Source of the DNA: Actinokineospora auranticolor
GTDB lineage: Bacteria > Actinomycetota > Actinomycetes > Mycobacteriales > Pseudonocardiaceae
DNA length: 64,000 nucleotides
NCBI RefSeq assembly: GCF_002934265.1
Contig: NZ_PTIX01000016.1
Span: forward strand, 105,332-169,331
Direction of reading: 5' to 3'
Part shown: piece by piece, positions 1-9,049 of the stretch
How the letters are laid out: each line of letters begins with the position of its first letter
How positions within the stretch are numbered: the stretch's first letter is position 1
Made by a program: the position numbers and the translations under genes
The notes under the pieces: generated by a model
Databases searched by the model: none
Told to the model about the DNA's origin: nothing
What the model saw: only the letters and a program-made list of their open reading frames with translations

Positions 1-113
1 CCTACGCCGACCACATCACCGTCACCACCAGCGCCCGGACCCGCGGACGCGCCCGCGGCGGCCTCGCCGACCTGCTCGACTCGCTCGAGAGCACTGCCGG
101 ACCGCCGGTCTGA
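1..113 (+). CDS. C-terminal end of an unidentified protein (cut by the window edge)
   Basis: The window opens inside a reading frame starting at base 3. It encodes 36 residues and stops with TGA at 111-113. The visible part has an Arg/Gly-rich stretch (TRGRARGG) followed by an acidic leucine-rich helix (LADLLDSLES). Codon third positions are almost all G or C, as in the real genes nearby. There is no family signature in so short a tail. It ends 65 bases before the next gene on the same strand. Confidence 0.45.
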   Translation, partial: YADHITVTTSARTRGRARGGLADLLDSLESTAGPPV

Positions 114-178
114 CCAGCAGCGTTTCACCTGTCGCGGTGGCGGGAACACCGCTGTGAGTTCGCGCGGAGGGAACGACG

Positions 179-1285
179 ATGCCGGTGCCAGAGGGTCCGA
201 CGGATCTGCCGAAGCGGTCGTGGAAGGTCGTGCTGCGGGGCACGGTCAAGGAGTTCCAGCGGGACAACCTGCTGGACTGGGCAGCCGCGCTGACCTACTA
301 CGCGGTGCTGTCGCTGTTCCCGGCGATCATCGTGCTCACCTCGGTGCTGGCGATGCTGGGTCCTTCGGCGACCGCCACGGTGATCGAGAACGTGCGGCTG
401 CTGGCGCCCGGCGAGTCGGCCGGGATCATCGTGGACGCGATCACCGGGCTCCAGCGGACCGGTGGGGCGGCCGGGGTGTTGGCGGTGGTGGGCGTCGCGG
501 GGGCGTTGTGGTCGGCCAGCGGGTACATCGGGGCGTTCATGCGGGCGTCGAACGCGATCTACGAGATGCCCGAGGGCAGGCCGGTGTGGAAGACCATCCC
601 GTTGCGGGTCGGGTTGACCGCCGCGGTGGTCGTGTTGTTGGCGGTGTGCGCGTTCGGCGTGGTCACCACCGGCACCGTTGCCGAGCGGGTGGGAACGCTG
701 CTGGGTATCGGCGACACCGGTGTGCGGATCTGGGACATCGCGAAATGGCCCGTGATCGCGCTGCTGGTCGGGCTGGCTTTGGCGATCTTGTACTGGGCCG
801 CGCCGAACGTGCACCAGCCCCGCTTCCGATGGCTGAGTCCCGGCGGGCTGCTCGCGGTCCTGCTCTGGGTGCTCGCCTCCGGCGCGTTCGGGCTCTACGT
901 CGCCAACTTCGGCTCCTACAACAAGACCTACGGCTCACTCGGCGGGGTCATCGGCTTCCTCGTCTGGCTGTGGATCTCCAACATCGCCGTGCTCCTCGGG
1001 GCCGAACTCGACGCGGAACTCGCCCGCGCCAAGCAGATCACCCAGGGGCTGCCGGCGGAGCAGGAACCGTTCCTGCCCCCGCGCGACACCCGCGCCCTCG
1101 ACGAGGATCAACGTGCCGACATCGAACCCGCCGTCGAGGCGGTCGCCACCGACGGGGAGCCCGGGGAAGTTCAGAAGCCGGTTCAGCGGCGGTCGCCTAA
1201 TAGGACAGTCGCCACTCTCGTGGCGGGCGGGGCCGTGGCCACCCTGACCGCGGTCGTGCTGGCGTCCCGCCGTCGCCGCTCGTGA
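179..1285 (+). CDS. YihY/BrkB family inner membrane protein
   Basis: A 368-residue polytopic membrane protein of the YihY/virulence factor BrkB family, whose biochemical role is not settled. The family signature is near residues 35-60 (DWAAALTYYAVLSLFP), followed by about five more hydrophobic segments to residue ~280, including GVLGALWSASGYIGAF-like and FLVWLWISNIAVLLGAEL regions typical of the family. A charged cytoplasmic linker then leads to an extra hydrophobic helix near residues 340-360 and an Arg-rich end. The start is the ATG at 179, with GGAGGG eight bases upstream. It stands alone, ending 10 bases before a convergent gene. It is not an RNase BN despite old annotations of this family. 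Confidence 0.9.
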   Translation: MPVPEGPTDLPKRSWKVVLRGTVKEFQRDNLLDWAAALTYYAVLSLFPAIIVLTSVLAMLGPSATATVIENVRLLAPGESAGIIVDAITGLQRTGGAAGVLAVVGVAGALWSASGYIGAFMRASNAIYEMPEGRPVWKTIPLRVGLTAAVVVLLAVCAFGVVTTGTVAERVGTLLGIGDTGVRIWDIAKWPVIALLVGLALAILYWAAPNVHQPRFRWLSPGGLLAVLLWVLASGAFGLYVANFGSYNKTYGSLGGVIGFLVWLWISNIAVLLGAELDAELARAKQITQGLPAEQEPFLPPRDTRALDEDQRADIEPAVEAVATDGEPGEVQKPVQRRSPNRTVATLVAGGAVATLTAVVLASRRRRS

Positions 1286-1295
1286 TGGCCGGGGG

Positions 1296-2759
1296 CTAGG
1301 CCACGACGCGGATGGTCTTGAGTTCGGGGTCCACCGAGTCCGGGATGACCATCCCCGCCGTGACTCCGGTGAGCAGGTAGTCGAGGGCGTGTTGCTCGAT
1401 GCGTTCGCCGGGGAGCAGGACGGGGATGCCGGGTGGGTAGGGGGTGACCTGTTCGGCGCAGATCCGGCCGACGGCTTCGCGGGCGGGCACGTCCCGGGTG
1501 TCGGCGAAGAAGGCGTCGCGGGGGAGCATGACCGTGTCGAGTTCGAGGTCTCCCAGGTCCGGCAGCGCCACCTGAGGTGGTGTGGGCAGGGCCTTCGCGG
1601 TCTTGGCGAGGGCGGTCAGGCCGTCGATGAGGATGGTGGTGGTGTGGGTGGTGTCGGCGATGCTGAGTTGGGCTTCGACGCGGCGGTGGTCGGAGAGCCC
1701 GACGTCGATGGCGTGGTGGGCGCGCAGCCAGTCGGCGGCCTGGTAGCCGGAGATGCCGAGGTCGGAGACGTCGATGAGGATCTTGAGCGGGTCGAGTTCG
1801 TGGGAGGCCTCGACACCGATCAGTTCGTCGCGGAGCACGTGCGGGCCGGGGATGTCCTCGATGGCGGCGCGCACGGTGTCGGCGAGGTCGAGGGCGCCGG
1901 TGAGCAGCCGGTGCCCGTGCTGGACCATCTGGCGGCGCCAGCCGTCCATGGCGGCGTAGACGAGGGTGTTGGGGCTGGTGGTGGCGAGCATGTCCGCGCA
2001 GGCCCGCAGGTGTGCGGGGTCGACGAGGTCGCCCTGCAGGTGGAACACCGAGCCCTGCTCCAGTCCGGCGCCCATCTTGTGGACGCTGACCACGCACAGG
2101 TCCGCGCCCGCGTCCATCGCCCAGGTGGGGAGCTGTTCGTGGAAGGGCAGGTGCGCTCCCCACGCCTCGTCCACCACCAGCGGCAGCCCGCGCTGGTGGC
2201 ACAGTTCGGCTATCGCGGTGATGTCCGCGCACGTGCCGTACGGGGTGGGGCTGGTGATCAACACCCCCGCGACGTCACCGTCGCGGTCCAACGCCTCGGC
2301 CACCGCGTCGGGCGAGGGTGGGTGGGCCAGGTGCAGGTCGGGGTCGTAGCGCGGGTGCACCCAGGTCGGTCGCAGCCCGGAGAGCACCAGGCCGGAGACG
2401 ACCGATTTGTGCACGTCGCGGCTGACCAGGATGCGGCCGTGCCGCCCGGCGACCGCGAGCACCGCGCTCTTGACCGACAGCGAGCTGCCGCAGGTGGAGA
2501 AGAAGGCGTGTTCGGCGCCCACTGCGTCGGCCATCAGCCGTTGTGCGCGTTCGATCACCTTGCCGGAGGAGGAGCGGTCGTCGAGTCCGCCGGTGGCCAG
2601 CAGGTCGTTGCGGAACACGTCCTCACCCAGCACCGCTCGCACCCGCGGGTCGGCGCCCCGGCCGTGCTTGTGCCCCGGTGGCGTGAAGGGCGTGTGGCCG
2701 CGGGCGTGGTAGCCGGCCAGGGCGTCGAGGACGGGTGCCTCGTCGTGGTTCACGGACAT
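1296..2759 (-). CDS. Orn/Lys/Arg decarboxylase-like PLP-dependent enzyme
   Basis: A 487-residue fold-type I PLP enzyme of the Orn/Lys/Arg decarboxylase major-domain family, predicted cytosolic. The N-terminus carries the family pattern TPPGHKHGRG (about residues 26-35). The cofactor lysine is in SVHKMGAG, and the preceding aspartate is in VVDEAWGAH. A C-terminal domain (about 370-487) has the TPYPPGIPVLLPGE stretch typical of these decarboxylases. The length matches the shorter clade, which includes YaaO-like proteins, rather than the 700+ residue inducible enzymes. It starts 7 bases after the SDR gene stops, so the two are probably cotranscribed. Substrate (arginine, lysine or ornithine) cannot be read from the sequence. 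Confidence 0.9.
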   Translation of the reverse strand: MSVNHDEAPVLDALAGYHARGHTPFTPPGHKHGRGADPRVRAVLGEDVFRNDLLATGGLDDRSSSGKVIERAQRLMADAVGAEHAFFSTCGSSLSVKSAVLAVAGRHGRILVSRDVHKSVVSGLVLSGLRPTWVHPRYDPDLHLAHPPSPDAVAEALDRDGDVAGVLITSPTPYGTCADITAIAELCHQRGLPLVVDEAWGAHLPFHEQLPTWAMDAGADLCVVSVHKMGAGLEQGSVFHLQGDLVDPAHLRACADMLATTSPNTLVYAAMDGWRRQMVQHGHRLLTGALDLADTVRAAIEDIPGPHVLRDELIGVEASHELDPLKILIDVSDLGISGYQAADWLRAHHAIDVGLSDHRRVEAQLSIADTTHTTTILIDGLTALAKTAKALPTPPQVALPDLGDLELDTVMLPRDAFFADTRDVPAREAVGRICAEQVTPYPPGIPVLLPGERIEQHALDYLLTGVTAGMVIPDSVDPELKTIRVVA

Positions 2760-2766
2760 GCCCCTT

Positions 2767-3660
2767 TCAGGAGATCGGTGAGCCGCCGGTGACGCCGACG
2801 ACCTCGCCGGTGGTGTAGCTCGATTCCTGGGAGGCGAGGAAGACGTAGGCGGGCGCGAGTTCGGCGGGTTGAGCGGGCCTGCCCAGCGGTGCTTGCGCGC
2901 CGAAGGACTCCACCTTGTCCGGTGGCATCGTGGCGGGGATCAGCGGTGTCCACACTGGACCGGGGGCGACGGAGTTGACCCGTACGCCGCGGTCGATCAG
3001 GTTCAGCGCGAGGCCCTTGGTGAAGTTGACGATCGCGGCCTTCGAGGCGGCGTAGTCCAGCAGGTGCGGTGAGGGCTGGTACGCCTGGATCGAGGAACTG
3101 GTGATGATCGACGCGCCCGGGCTCAGGTGTGGTAGGGCGGCCTTGCACAGCCAGAACATGGCGTAGACGTTGGTCTTGAGCACGCGGTCGAACTGCGCGC
3201 TGTCGATCTCGGCGAGGCCGCCGTCTTGCGACATCTGGTAGGCGGCGTTGCTGACCAGCACGTCGATCCGCCCGAACGCGGCCACAGCGGCGTCGATCAC
3301 CCGCGCGCAGGCGGCCTCGTCGGTCAGGTCGGCGACCTCGATCTCGCCGCGCCTGCCCGCCTCCCGCACGAGTCCGATGGTGGTCTCGGCGTCCTCGCGT
3401 TCCTTGGGCAGGCAGGTGATGAGCACGTCCGCGCCCTCCCTGGCGAAGGCCAAGGCCACCGCGCGCCCGATCCCGGAGTCGCCGCCGGTGATCACGGTCG
3501 CGGCGTCGGTCAGCCGCCCGGAGCCCCGGTAGGTGTGCTCCCCGTGGTCGGGCTCGGAGTCCATCTGCCGTGTGGGGCCCGGGTGCTCGACGTCGTCGGC
3601 TGACTCGACCGGGCCGGGGTACTGGCGGCGCGGGTCCTGGCGGGTCGTCTGGTCCGGCAT
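2767..3660 (-). CDS. SDR family oxidoreductase (YghA/YhdF-like)
   Basis: A 297-residue classical short-chain dehydrogenase. The Rossmann motif TGGDSGIG lies near residue 55. The NNAG position reads SNAA, followed by catalytic Ser in ITSSSIQ and Tyr/Lys in YAASK. The C-terminus has the TGEVVGVTGG ending usual in the subgroup. The roughly 45-residue N-terminal extension (DQTTRQDPRRQYPGP...) is typical of the YghA/YhdF glucose/aldehyde reductase-like clade. I chose the ATG at 3660, with GGGAG upstream. The frame runs open to 3840, but that part is not conserved in character and enters the divergent promoter region. Substrate unknown. It lies immediately upstream of the PLP decarboxylase gene. 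Confidence 0.88.
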   Translation of the reverse strand: MPDQTTRQDPRRQYPGPVESADDVEHPGPTRQMDSEPDHGEHTYRGSGRLTDAATVITGGDSGIGRAVALAFAREGADVLITCLPKEREDAETTIGLVREAGRRGEIEVADLTDEAACARVIDAAVAAFGRIDVLVSNAAYQMSQDGGLAEIDSAQFDRVLKTNVYAMFWLCKAALPHLSPGASIITSSSIQAYQPSPHLLDYAASKAAIVNFTKGLALNLIDRGVRVNSVAPGPVWTPLIPATMPPDKVESFGAQAPLGRPAQPAELAPAYVFLASQESSYTTGEVVGVTGGSPIS

Positions 3661-3765
3661 CGCGGCTCCCGAGTCGCTGGTCCATGTGTACGGGACAGAA
3701 GTGCCCAGGAGCGGGAGCGGGAAACCCGAGCGGTTAGCGCGCGCCGCGCACGGGTATGCGAGGAC

Positions 3766-4782
3766 ATGCGCATAGTGGTCGTGGGTGGAAGCGGCAACGT
3801 GGGGACCGCGGTTCTCCGGGCGGCCCGAGCTGCCGGGCACACCGCGGTCGGGGTGTCACGGCGGCCCCCACGGGCTGGTGCGCCTTACGACGGCGTTGAC
3901 TGGCACTCCATCGACATCAGCGGCGCGGACGCGTCCACGAGGCTGTTTGAGGTGTTCGACGGGGCCGATGCGGTGGTCCACGCCGCGTGGGCGGTCCAGC
4001 CGAGCCACGACCAGGACTACCTGCGGTCGGTGAACGTGACCGGTAGCCGCGCGGTGTTCGACGCTGTCACCGACTCGGGTGTCACACGGCTGGTGTACCT
4101 GTCTTCGGTCGGGGCGTACGCGGCCCGCCGGTCGATGAGCCGAGTGGACGAGAGCCACCCCGTGACGGGGGTGCCGAGTTCCTCCTACAGCAACCACAAG
4201 GCCGAGGTGGAGTCGATCCTCGACGCGTTCGAGGCAGACCACCCGGACGTGTCCGTGGCGAGGTTGCGGCCCGGGCTCATCCTGCAACGCGACGCGGCCA
4301 GCGAGATCCGCCGCTACTTCATCGGTGCCCTGATCCCACGTCCACTGTGGAAGGTCGCACGCGACGGCAGGTTGCCGGTGCTGCCCCTCCCGCGTGGCCT
4401 GGTGCTTCAGTTCGTGCACTCGCCCGACGTGGCCGCTGCGGTCCTCGCGGCGGCGGAACGGGGCTACCGGGGCGCGGTGAACCTCGCGGCCGACCCCGTG
4501 CTCGACGCGCGGGACCTCGCCGCGGTCCTGGGCGGACGCGTGGTCGAACTCCCCGCGCGGGTCGTGCGCGCCGCGGTCGCCGCGGCGTGGCGGGCCCGGG
4601 TGGTGCCCACTTCGCCCGGGTGGCTCGACCTCGCCCTGTCCGTGCCCCTCCTGCGCACCGACCGCGCCAAGTCCGAACTCGACTGGGCACCGACGACCGA
4701 CAGCCACGACACGCTGCGCGCGCTGCTCGACGGACTCGCCTCGCGCGCGGGCATCGAATCCAGCCCGGTTCTGCACCCCTGA
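3766..4782 (+). CDS. NAD-dependent epimerase/dehydratase family protein
   Basis: A 338-residue extended SDR. The nucleotide-binding motif GGSGNVG is at residues 7-13, an acidic patch (DISGAD) follows strand 3, and the YSNHK sequence supplies the catalytic Tyr-x3-Lys. A downstream RPGLIL stretch is typical of atypical/extended SDRs acting on nucleotide sugars or flavonoid-like substrates. The C-terminal third varies, so the substrate is not predictable. It starts 105 bases from the divergent SDR gene and ends 17 bases before the alcohol dehydrogenase, with which it probably forms an operon. Confidence 0.85.
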   Translation: MRIVVVGGSGNVGTAVLRAARAAGHTAVGVSRRPPRAGAPYDGVDWHSIDISGADASTRLFEVFDGADAVVHAAWAVQPSHDQDYLRSVNVTGSRAVFDAVTDSGVTRLVYLSSVGAYAARRSMSRVDESHPVTGVPSSSYSNHKAEVESILDAFEADHPDVSVARLRPGLILQRDAASEIRRYFIGALIPRPLWKVARDGRLPVLPLPRGLVLQFVHSPDVAAAVLAAAERGYRGAVNLAADPVLDARDLAAVLGGRVVELPARVVRAAVAAAWRARVVPTSPGWLDLALSVPLLRTDRAKSELDWAPTTDSHDTLRALLDGLASRAGIESSPVLHP

Positions 4783-4799
4783 CCCGAAAGGCATTCCCG

Positions 4800-5984
4800 G
4801 TGAAAGCCCTGACCTGGCACGGAAAACGCGACGTCCGCGTCGACACCCACCCCGACCCGGTCATCCAGGACCCGACCGACACCATCATCCGCGTCACCTC
4901 CACCGGGCTCTGCGGATCCGATCTGCACCTCTACGAGGTCTTCGGGCCGTTCCTCACCGAGGGAGACATCCTCGGCCACGAACCCATGGGCGTGGTGGAG
5001 GAAGTCGGGGCGGAGGTGACCTCGCTCAAGGTCGGCGACCGCGTCGTGGTCCCGTTCAACATCTCCTGCGGCGACTGCTACATGTGCGGGCAAGGGCTGC
5101 ACTCGCAGTGCGAAACGACGCAGGTCCGCGAGCAGGGCATGGGCGCGTCGCTGTTCGGCTACACCAAGCTCTACGGCGGCGTTCCCGGCGGGCAGGCCGA
5201 GTTCCTGCGCGTGCCCTTCGCCGACCGCCTACCCGTCAAGGTCCCGGAAGGGCCCGCGGATACCCGGTTCCTGTTCCTGTCCGACGTGCTGCCGACCGCG
5301 TGGCAGGGCGTCGAGTACGCCGACGTCCAGCCCGGCGGCACCCTGGCCGTGATCGGGCTTGGCCCCATCGGGGAGATGTGCGCCCGCGTCGCGCAGCACC
5401 GCGGGGTCGAGAAGGTGATCGGCATCGACCTGGTCGACGAACGCCTCGCCCGCGCCGCCGAGCGCGGGGTGACCACACTGGACCTGCGTGAACACGGTGC
5501 CGACCTCGCCGACGCGGTCCGCGAACTCACCGACGGCCGGGGCGCCGACTCCGTCATCGACGCCGTCGGCCTCGAAGCCCACGGCGCGCCCGTCGCCTCC
5601 CTCGCCCAACGCGCCGTCGGACTCCTGCCCGACGCCGCCGCCGAGAAGATCATGCGCACCGCGGGCATCGACCGGCTCTCCGCCCTGCGCCTGGCCATCG
5701 ACATCGTCCGCCGCGGCGGCACCATCTCCCTCGTCGGCGTCTACGGCGGCATGAGCGACCCGCTGCCCATGCTCACCCTCTTCGACAAGCAGATCCAGCT
5801 CCGCATGGGCCAGGCCAACGTCCACCGCTGGGTCCCCGACATCCTGCCCCTGCTCACCGACGACGACCCCCTCGGCGTCGACACCTTCGCCACCCACACC
5901 CTCCCGCTCACCGACGCCCCCGAGGCGTACTCCATGTTCCAGCGCAAGGAAAACGGCGCCATCAAGGTCGTCTTCACTCCCTGA
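4800..5984 (+). CDS. Zinc-dependent alcohol dehydrogenase
   Basis: A 394-residue medium-chain dehydrogenase. The catalytic-zinc motif CGSDLH is near residue 38, with GHEPMG after it. The structural-zinc cysteines are in CGDCYMCGQGLHSQC, and the NAD(P)-binding GLGPIG is near residue 185. It resembles the glutathione-independent formaldehyde dehydrogenase/threonine dehydrogenase-like branch common in actinomycetes, so it probably oxidises a small alcohol or aldehyde. I start it at GTG 4800, preceded by GAAAGG. The frame stays open far upstream but overlaps the epimerase. Expected to be cytosolic. Confidence 0.9.
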   Translation: MKALTWHGKRDVRVDTHPDPVIQDPTDTIIRVTSTGLCGSDLHLYEVFGPFLTEGDILGHEPMGVVEEVGAEVTSLKVGDRVVVPFNISCGDCYMCGQGLHSQCETTQVREQGMGASLFGYTKLYGGVPGGQAEFLRVPFADRLPVKVPEGPADTRFLFLSDVLPTAWQGVEYADVQPGGTLAVIGLGPIGEMCARVAQHRGVEKVIGIDLVDERLARAAERGVTTLDLREHGADLADAVRELTDGRGADSVIDAVGLEAHGAPVASLAQRAVGLLPDAAAEKIMRTAGIDRLSALRLAIDIVRRGGTISLVGVYGGMSDPLPMLTLFDKQIQLRMGQANVHRWVPDILPLLTDDDPLGVDTFATHTLPLTDAPEAYSMFQRKENGAIKVVFTP

Positions 5985-6171
5985 CACCATCCGCCGAGTG
6001 CGACCGGTCCCGCCGCCGCGGTGCCGGGCAGGTGCACGGCACGCTCCACGACCTCGGATCAGGCGCCCAACGGCGCGCCGAGATCGAGGACGACACCGTC
6101 CGCATCGGCCCGTTGTCGAATACGCGTCGCGGTACGGGTCGCCACGGGTGTTCAGGTCGTCCGCAGCCTGA

Positions 6172-7995
6172 TCAGGTGGTCGGTGGCGGGATGTGGACGG
6201 CGATGAGGGCGATGTCGTCCTCGGGTGCGGTGCCGCCGAGGCGGGCGACGAGGGTGTCGAGCAGGGTGGGCATGGTGCCGGTGTGGCCGGCGAGCAGGTG
6301 GAGGGTGTGGGTGGTGGCGTCGTCGATGTCGTGGCCGCGGCGGTCGGTGAGACCGTCGGTGTAGAGCAGCAGGGTCGACCCGGGCGGCAGGACTGTGTGG
6401 TGGTCGGTTCGGGCGGGCGTGGGCAGGTCGGGGTGGATGATCCTGCCGGAGTGTTGGAGCTGGGTGACGCGGCCGGACGGGCACCGGAGGAGAGGGCTGG
6501 GGTGTCCGACGTTGGTCCAGGTGAGGTCCCAGCCGCGGTCTGGGCGTGGGCGCAGGTGGCAGTGCACGAGGCTGCCGCTGGCGCGCAGGTCGAGTGCCTG
6601 GTTGGCGTTCTCGACCGCGGTGACGGTGGTGGCGGGGCCCGCGCCGGGGTGGTCGAGGTCGGCTTGGCGGATCATGCTGCGGAGCTGGCCCATGAGGGTG
6701 GCGGCGTGGATGTCGTGGCCGGTGATGTCACCGATGGTCACGGCCAGCCCGGCCGGGAGTGTGGTGGTGGCGGGCAGGGGGTAGGCGTCGTACCAGTCGC
6801 CGCCGACGAGTTCGTCGGTGGTGGCGGGGCGGTAGAGGGCGGCGGTCTCGATGCCCTCGGTGGTGGGGAGGTCGGTGAGCATGGCCTGTTGGAGCTGGTG
6901 GGCGGTGCTGACCCGGTCGTCGAGGAAGCGGGCGCGCTCGACGGCGCGGGCGGTGTACCCGGCCAGCGCGGTGACGACGGAGCGTTCGAGCAGGTCGAGT
7001 TCGTGTGGGGTGTCCCAGCACACGGCCAGGGCGCCCAGTGGGCCGCGGGTGCCGGGCAGGGGGACGCAGATCGCGGTGCGGAGGTTCATCTCCTCGAACG
7101 CGGCGACCACCTCGGCGGGGTAGCCCCCGTCGACGAGGCCGGCGGTGTCCTGGATGACGACGGTGGCGTTGTCGCGGATGGCGCGCGCGGTCGGCCAGTT
7201 GTCATCGAGGTCGTAGCTCTCGTAGACCGCTTCGACCGGAACCGTGCCGGTGTGGTCGACCACCCGGCGCAGCCTCCTGCCCTCCACGAGCACCAGGCCG
7301 ACGTAGCTGGGCTTGAGGTCGCTGGTGACGAGGTCGCGGACGCGGTCGCGCACCTTGACCAGGCCGGTGGTGTCGGCGAGGTCGTCGGCGGCTCGCAGCA
7401 GCAGTTCCGAGCGGGTCAGGGCGGCTCTGACCTGAGCGGCGTACTCGTCGGCGCGGCGGTGGGCCTGCTCGGCCCGGTGGGACACGATCCGCAGCCGCAG
7501 CTCGGCGGCGCACGCGGCGGCCAGGTCCGCCAAGTCCCGCAGTTGGGCCTCGGTCCAGCTGCGGGGTGAGGTGTCGATCGCGCACAGTGACCCCAGCACG
7601 TGACCGTCGACATCGACCAGCGGCATCCCCGCGTAGGCGGCGACACCGAGGTCGTCGATCGCGGGGTTGGCGCACCAGTGGTCGTCGGCGCGGGTGTCGG
7701 GCAGGACCAGGGGCTCGCCGGAGAGCACGACCTGGCTGCACAGCGAGTGCGACAACGGCGTCGACCGGGCCGTCGCCCACGGGTCGTCCAGCCCCACCAT
7801 GCCGGGGAACATCTGGCGGTCCGCCTCGACCAGCGACACCAACGCCACGGGGGTGCCGACCACGCTCGCCACCAAGCGCGCGAACCGCTCCATCCCGAGA
7901 TCCGACATCTCGGACAGCCCGGTGTCGCGCAGCGCCGCCAGCCTGGCCGGGTCGGCCAACCCGCCTCGCGCGGGTACCTCCCGCCTCGTCGACAT
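6172..7995 (-). CDS. Dual-GAF SpoIIE-type serine/threonine phosphatase
   Basis: A 607-residue cytosolic phosphatase of the PPM/SpoIIE type, predicted to dephosphorylate STAS-domain antagonists in a partner-switching pathway. An N-terminal GAF-like domain (about 15-165, with ERFARLVASVVGTPVALVSLVE) is followed by a helical linker, a second GAF (about 215-365) and the phosphatase domain (about 385-600). Metal-binding motifs are complete: GGDWYD, IGDITGHD, YTDGL and EDDIAL. The start is ATG 7995 with GGGAG upstream; the frame continues upstream only over the divergent gene. It is divergently arranged with an RsbW-like kinase and a STAS protein, which suggests one switch. A decayed paralogue lies at 35128. 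Confidence 0.9.
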   Translation of the reverse strand: MSTRREVPARGGLADPARLAALRDTGLSEMSDLGMERFARLVASVVGTPVALVSLVEADRQMFPGMVGLDDPWATARSTPLSHSLCSQVVLSGEPLVLPDTRADDHWCANPAIDDLGVAAYAGMPLVDVDGHVLGSLCAIDTSPRSWTEAQLRDLADLAAACAAELRLRIVSHRAEQAHRRADEYAAQVRAALTRSELLLRAADDLADTTGLVKVRDRVRDLVTSDLKPSYVGLVLVEGRRLRRVVDHTGTVPVEAVYESYDLDDNWPTARAIRDNATVVIQDTAGLVDGGYPAEVVAAFEEMNLRTAICVPLPGTRGPLGALAVCWDTPHELDLLERSVVTALAGYTARAVERARFLDDRVSTAHQLQQAMLTDLPTTEGIETAALYRPATTDELVGGDWYDAYPLPATTTLPAGLAVTIGDITGHDIHAATLMGQLRSMIRQADLDHPGAGPATTVTAVENANQALDLRASGSLVHCHLRPRPDRGWDLTWTNVGHPSPLLRCPSGRVTQLQHSGRIIHPDLPTPARTDHHTVLPPGSTLLLYTDGLTDRRGHDIDDATTHTLHLLAGHTGTMPTLLDTLVARLGGTAPEDDIALIAVHIPPPTT

Positions 7996-8218
7996 CGTCA
8001 CTCCCACCGGACACGAAACCAGCGCGGAAGCGTAGCCCGCCGACCAGGGCCGCGACAGTGGATGCGAGCGACGTGACACCGAAGGCGAGAACGTGGGTCT
8101 CGTCGTCCGGTGGGGCGGGGCGCCCGGAGCTAGGGTGACGAGGGAGAGCTTGCTGCTCGCCCCACCCACGAATGGCCGGGCGACCGAATCGCGAGCGGAT
8201 GCGGTGGATGCGAAACCG

Positions 8219-8668
8219 ATGACACCCGGCACCACCACACCGCGGACCTCCGCGTTACGCGTCGAGATCACCGCGCACATCGACGACATCACCGTCATCC
8301 GGGCCGCCCTGCGGGCCTGGCTCACCGCCCGCGACATCGTTGAGGCGCGTCGCGAGGACATCCTCCTGGCCATCGACGAAGCGATCACCAACAGCATCGA
8401 ACACGCCTACCGCGACATCGCCCCCGGCCCCGTCACGCTCACCGCGCTGGTGCTCCCCGACGCCACGAGCGTGCGGGTGTCCATCGCCGACCGCGGCCAG
8501 TGGCGCACCCCGACCTCGGAACCGTCCGGGACCCGGGTTCCCCTGAGCGGCCGGGGCCTCAAGATCATCTACACGATCGCCGACCGCCTGAACATCGACC
8601 GCGGCACCCCCACCGCGCCCGGCACCACGACCACCATCGAGTTCAGAGCCGAGACCACCAGACCATGA
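8219..8668 (+). CDS. RsbW/SpoIIAB-like anti-sigma-type ATP-binding protein
   Basis: A 149-residue GHKL (HATPase_c) protein like the serine kinases that bind sigma factors and phosphorylate STAS antagonists. The N box is AIDEAITNSIEHA (Glu and Asn retained), the G1 box is ADRG and the G2 box GRGLKI. The start is uncertain. ATG 8219 gives a normal-length family member, while GTG codons at 8093, 8138 and 8202 are in frame. It overlaps the following STAS gene by 4 bases and is divergent from the GAF-SpoIIE gene, giving kinase, antagonist and phosphatase in one locus. No sigma factor gene is nearby. Confidence 0.85.
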   Translation: MTPGTTTPRTSALRVEITAHIDDITVIRAALRAWLTARDIVEARREDILLAIDEAITNSIEHAYRDIAPGPVTLTALVLPDATSVRVSIADRGQWRTPTSEPSGTRVPLSGRGLKIIYTIADRLNIDRGTPTAPGTTTTIEFRAETTRP

Positions 8669-9021
8669 ACCCGCAGCTACCCACCGTCACCGTCGACGGG
8701 ACGGCGACCTCGATCACCGTCCGGTGCGCGGGCGACATCGACCTCGCCACGGTCGGCGACCTGAACACCGCCGTGGACCACGCGCTCACCGCGGCGCCCG
8801 CGACGCTCGTCATCGATCTCAGCGATGTCCGGTTCCCCGGCTCGTGCGGCCTGGCCACGCTCGCCAGAACCGACGAACACTGCCGCGCCAACGAGAACAG
8901 GCTCGTCGTCGTCCTGCCGCCCGACAACGCCGCCTACCGCGCGCTCCAGATCACCGGCCTGCTCGACGTCCTCGACGTCGTCGACACCGTTCCGCATCGT
9001 CGACAGCACAACCCGGTCTGA
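8665..9021 (+). CDS. STAS-domain anti-sigma factor antagonist
   Basis: A 118-residue STAS protein, predicted to bind the RsbW-like kinase encoded just upstream. The core strand-loop reads VIDLSDVRFPGSCGLATL. The usual D-S-S-G phosphorylation loop is replaced by G-S-C-G, so one serine remains but the aspartate is lost. The start ATG lies inside the upstream stop (ATGA), which implies translational coupling. It is the likely substrate of the divergent phosphatase at 6172-7995. Confidence 0.85.
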   Translation: MNPQLPTVTVDGTATSITVRCAGDIDLATVGDLNTAVDHALTAAPATLVIDLSDVRFPGSCGLATLARTDEHCRANENRLVVVLPPDNAAYRALQITGLLDVLDVVDTVPHRRQHNPV

Positions 9022-9049
9022 CCCACTGAGCCGCGCGTACCGCCGCCGC

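Noticed and set aside
1389..2792. Plus-strand frame of over 450 codons opposite the PLP decarboxylase
   Set aside because: It is Val/Gly/Asp-rich antisense translation of a well-supported gene on the other strand, as happens throughout this GC-rich window.
3661..3840. 60-residue N-terminal extension of the SDR
   Set aside because: It overlaps the divergent promoter and the epimerase start, and the ATG at 3660 has a ribosome site and family-like N-terminus.
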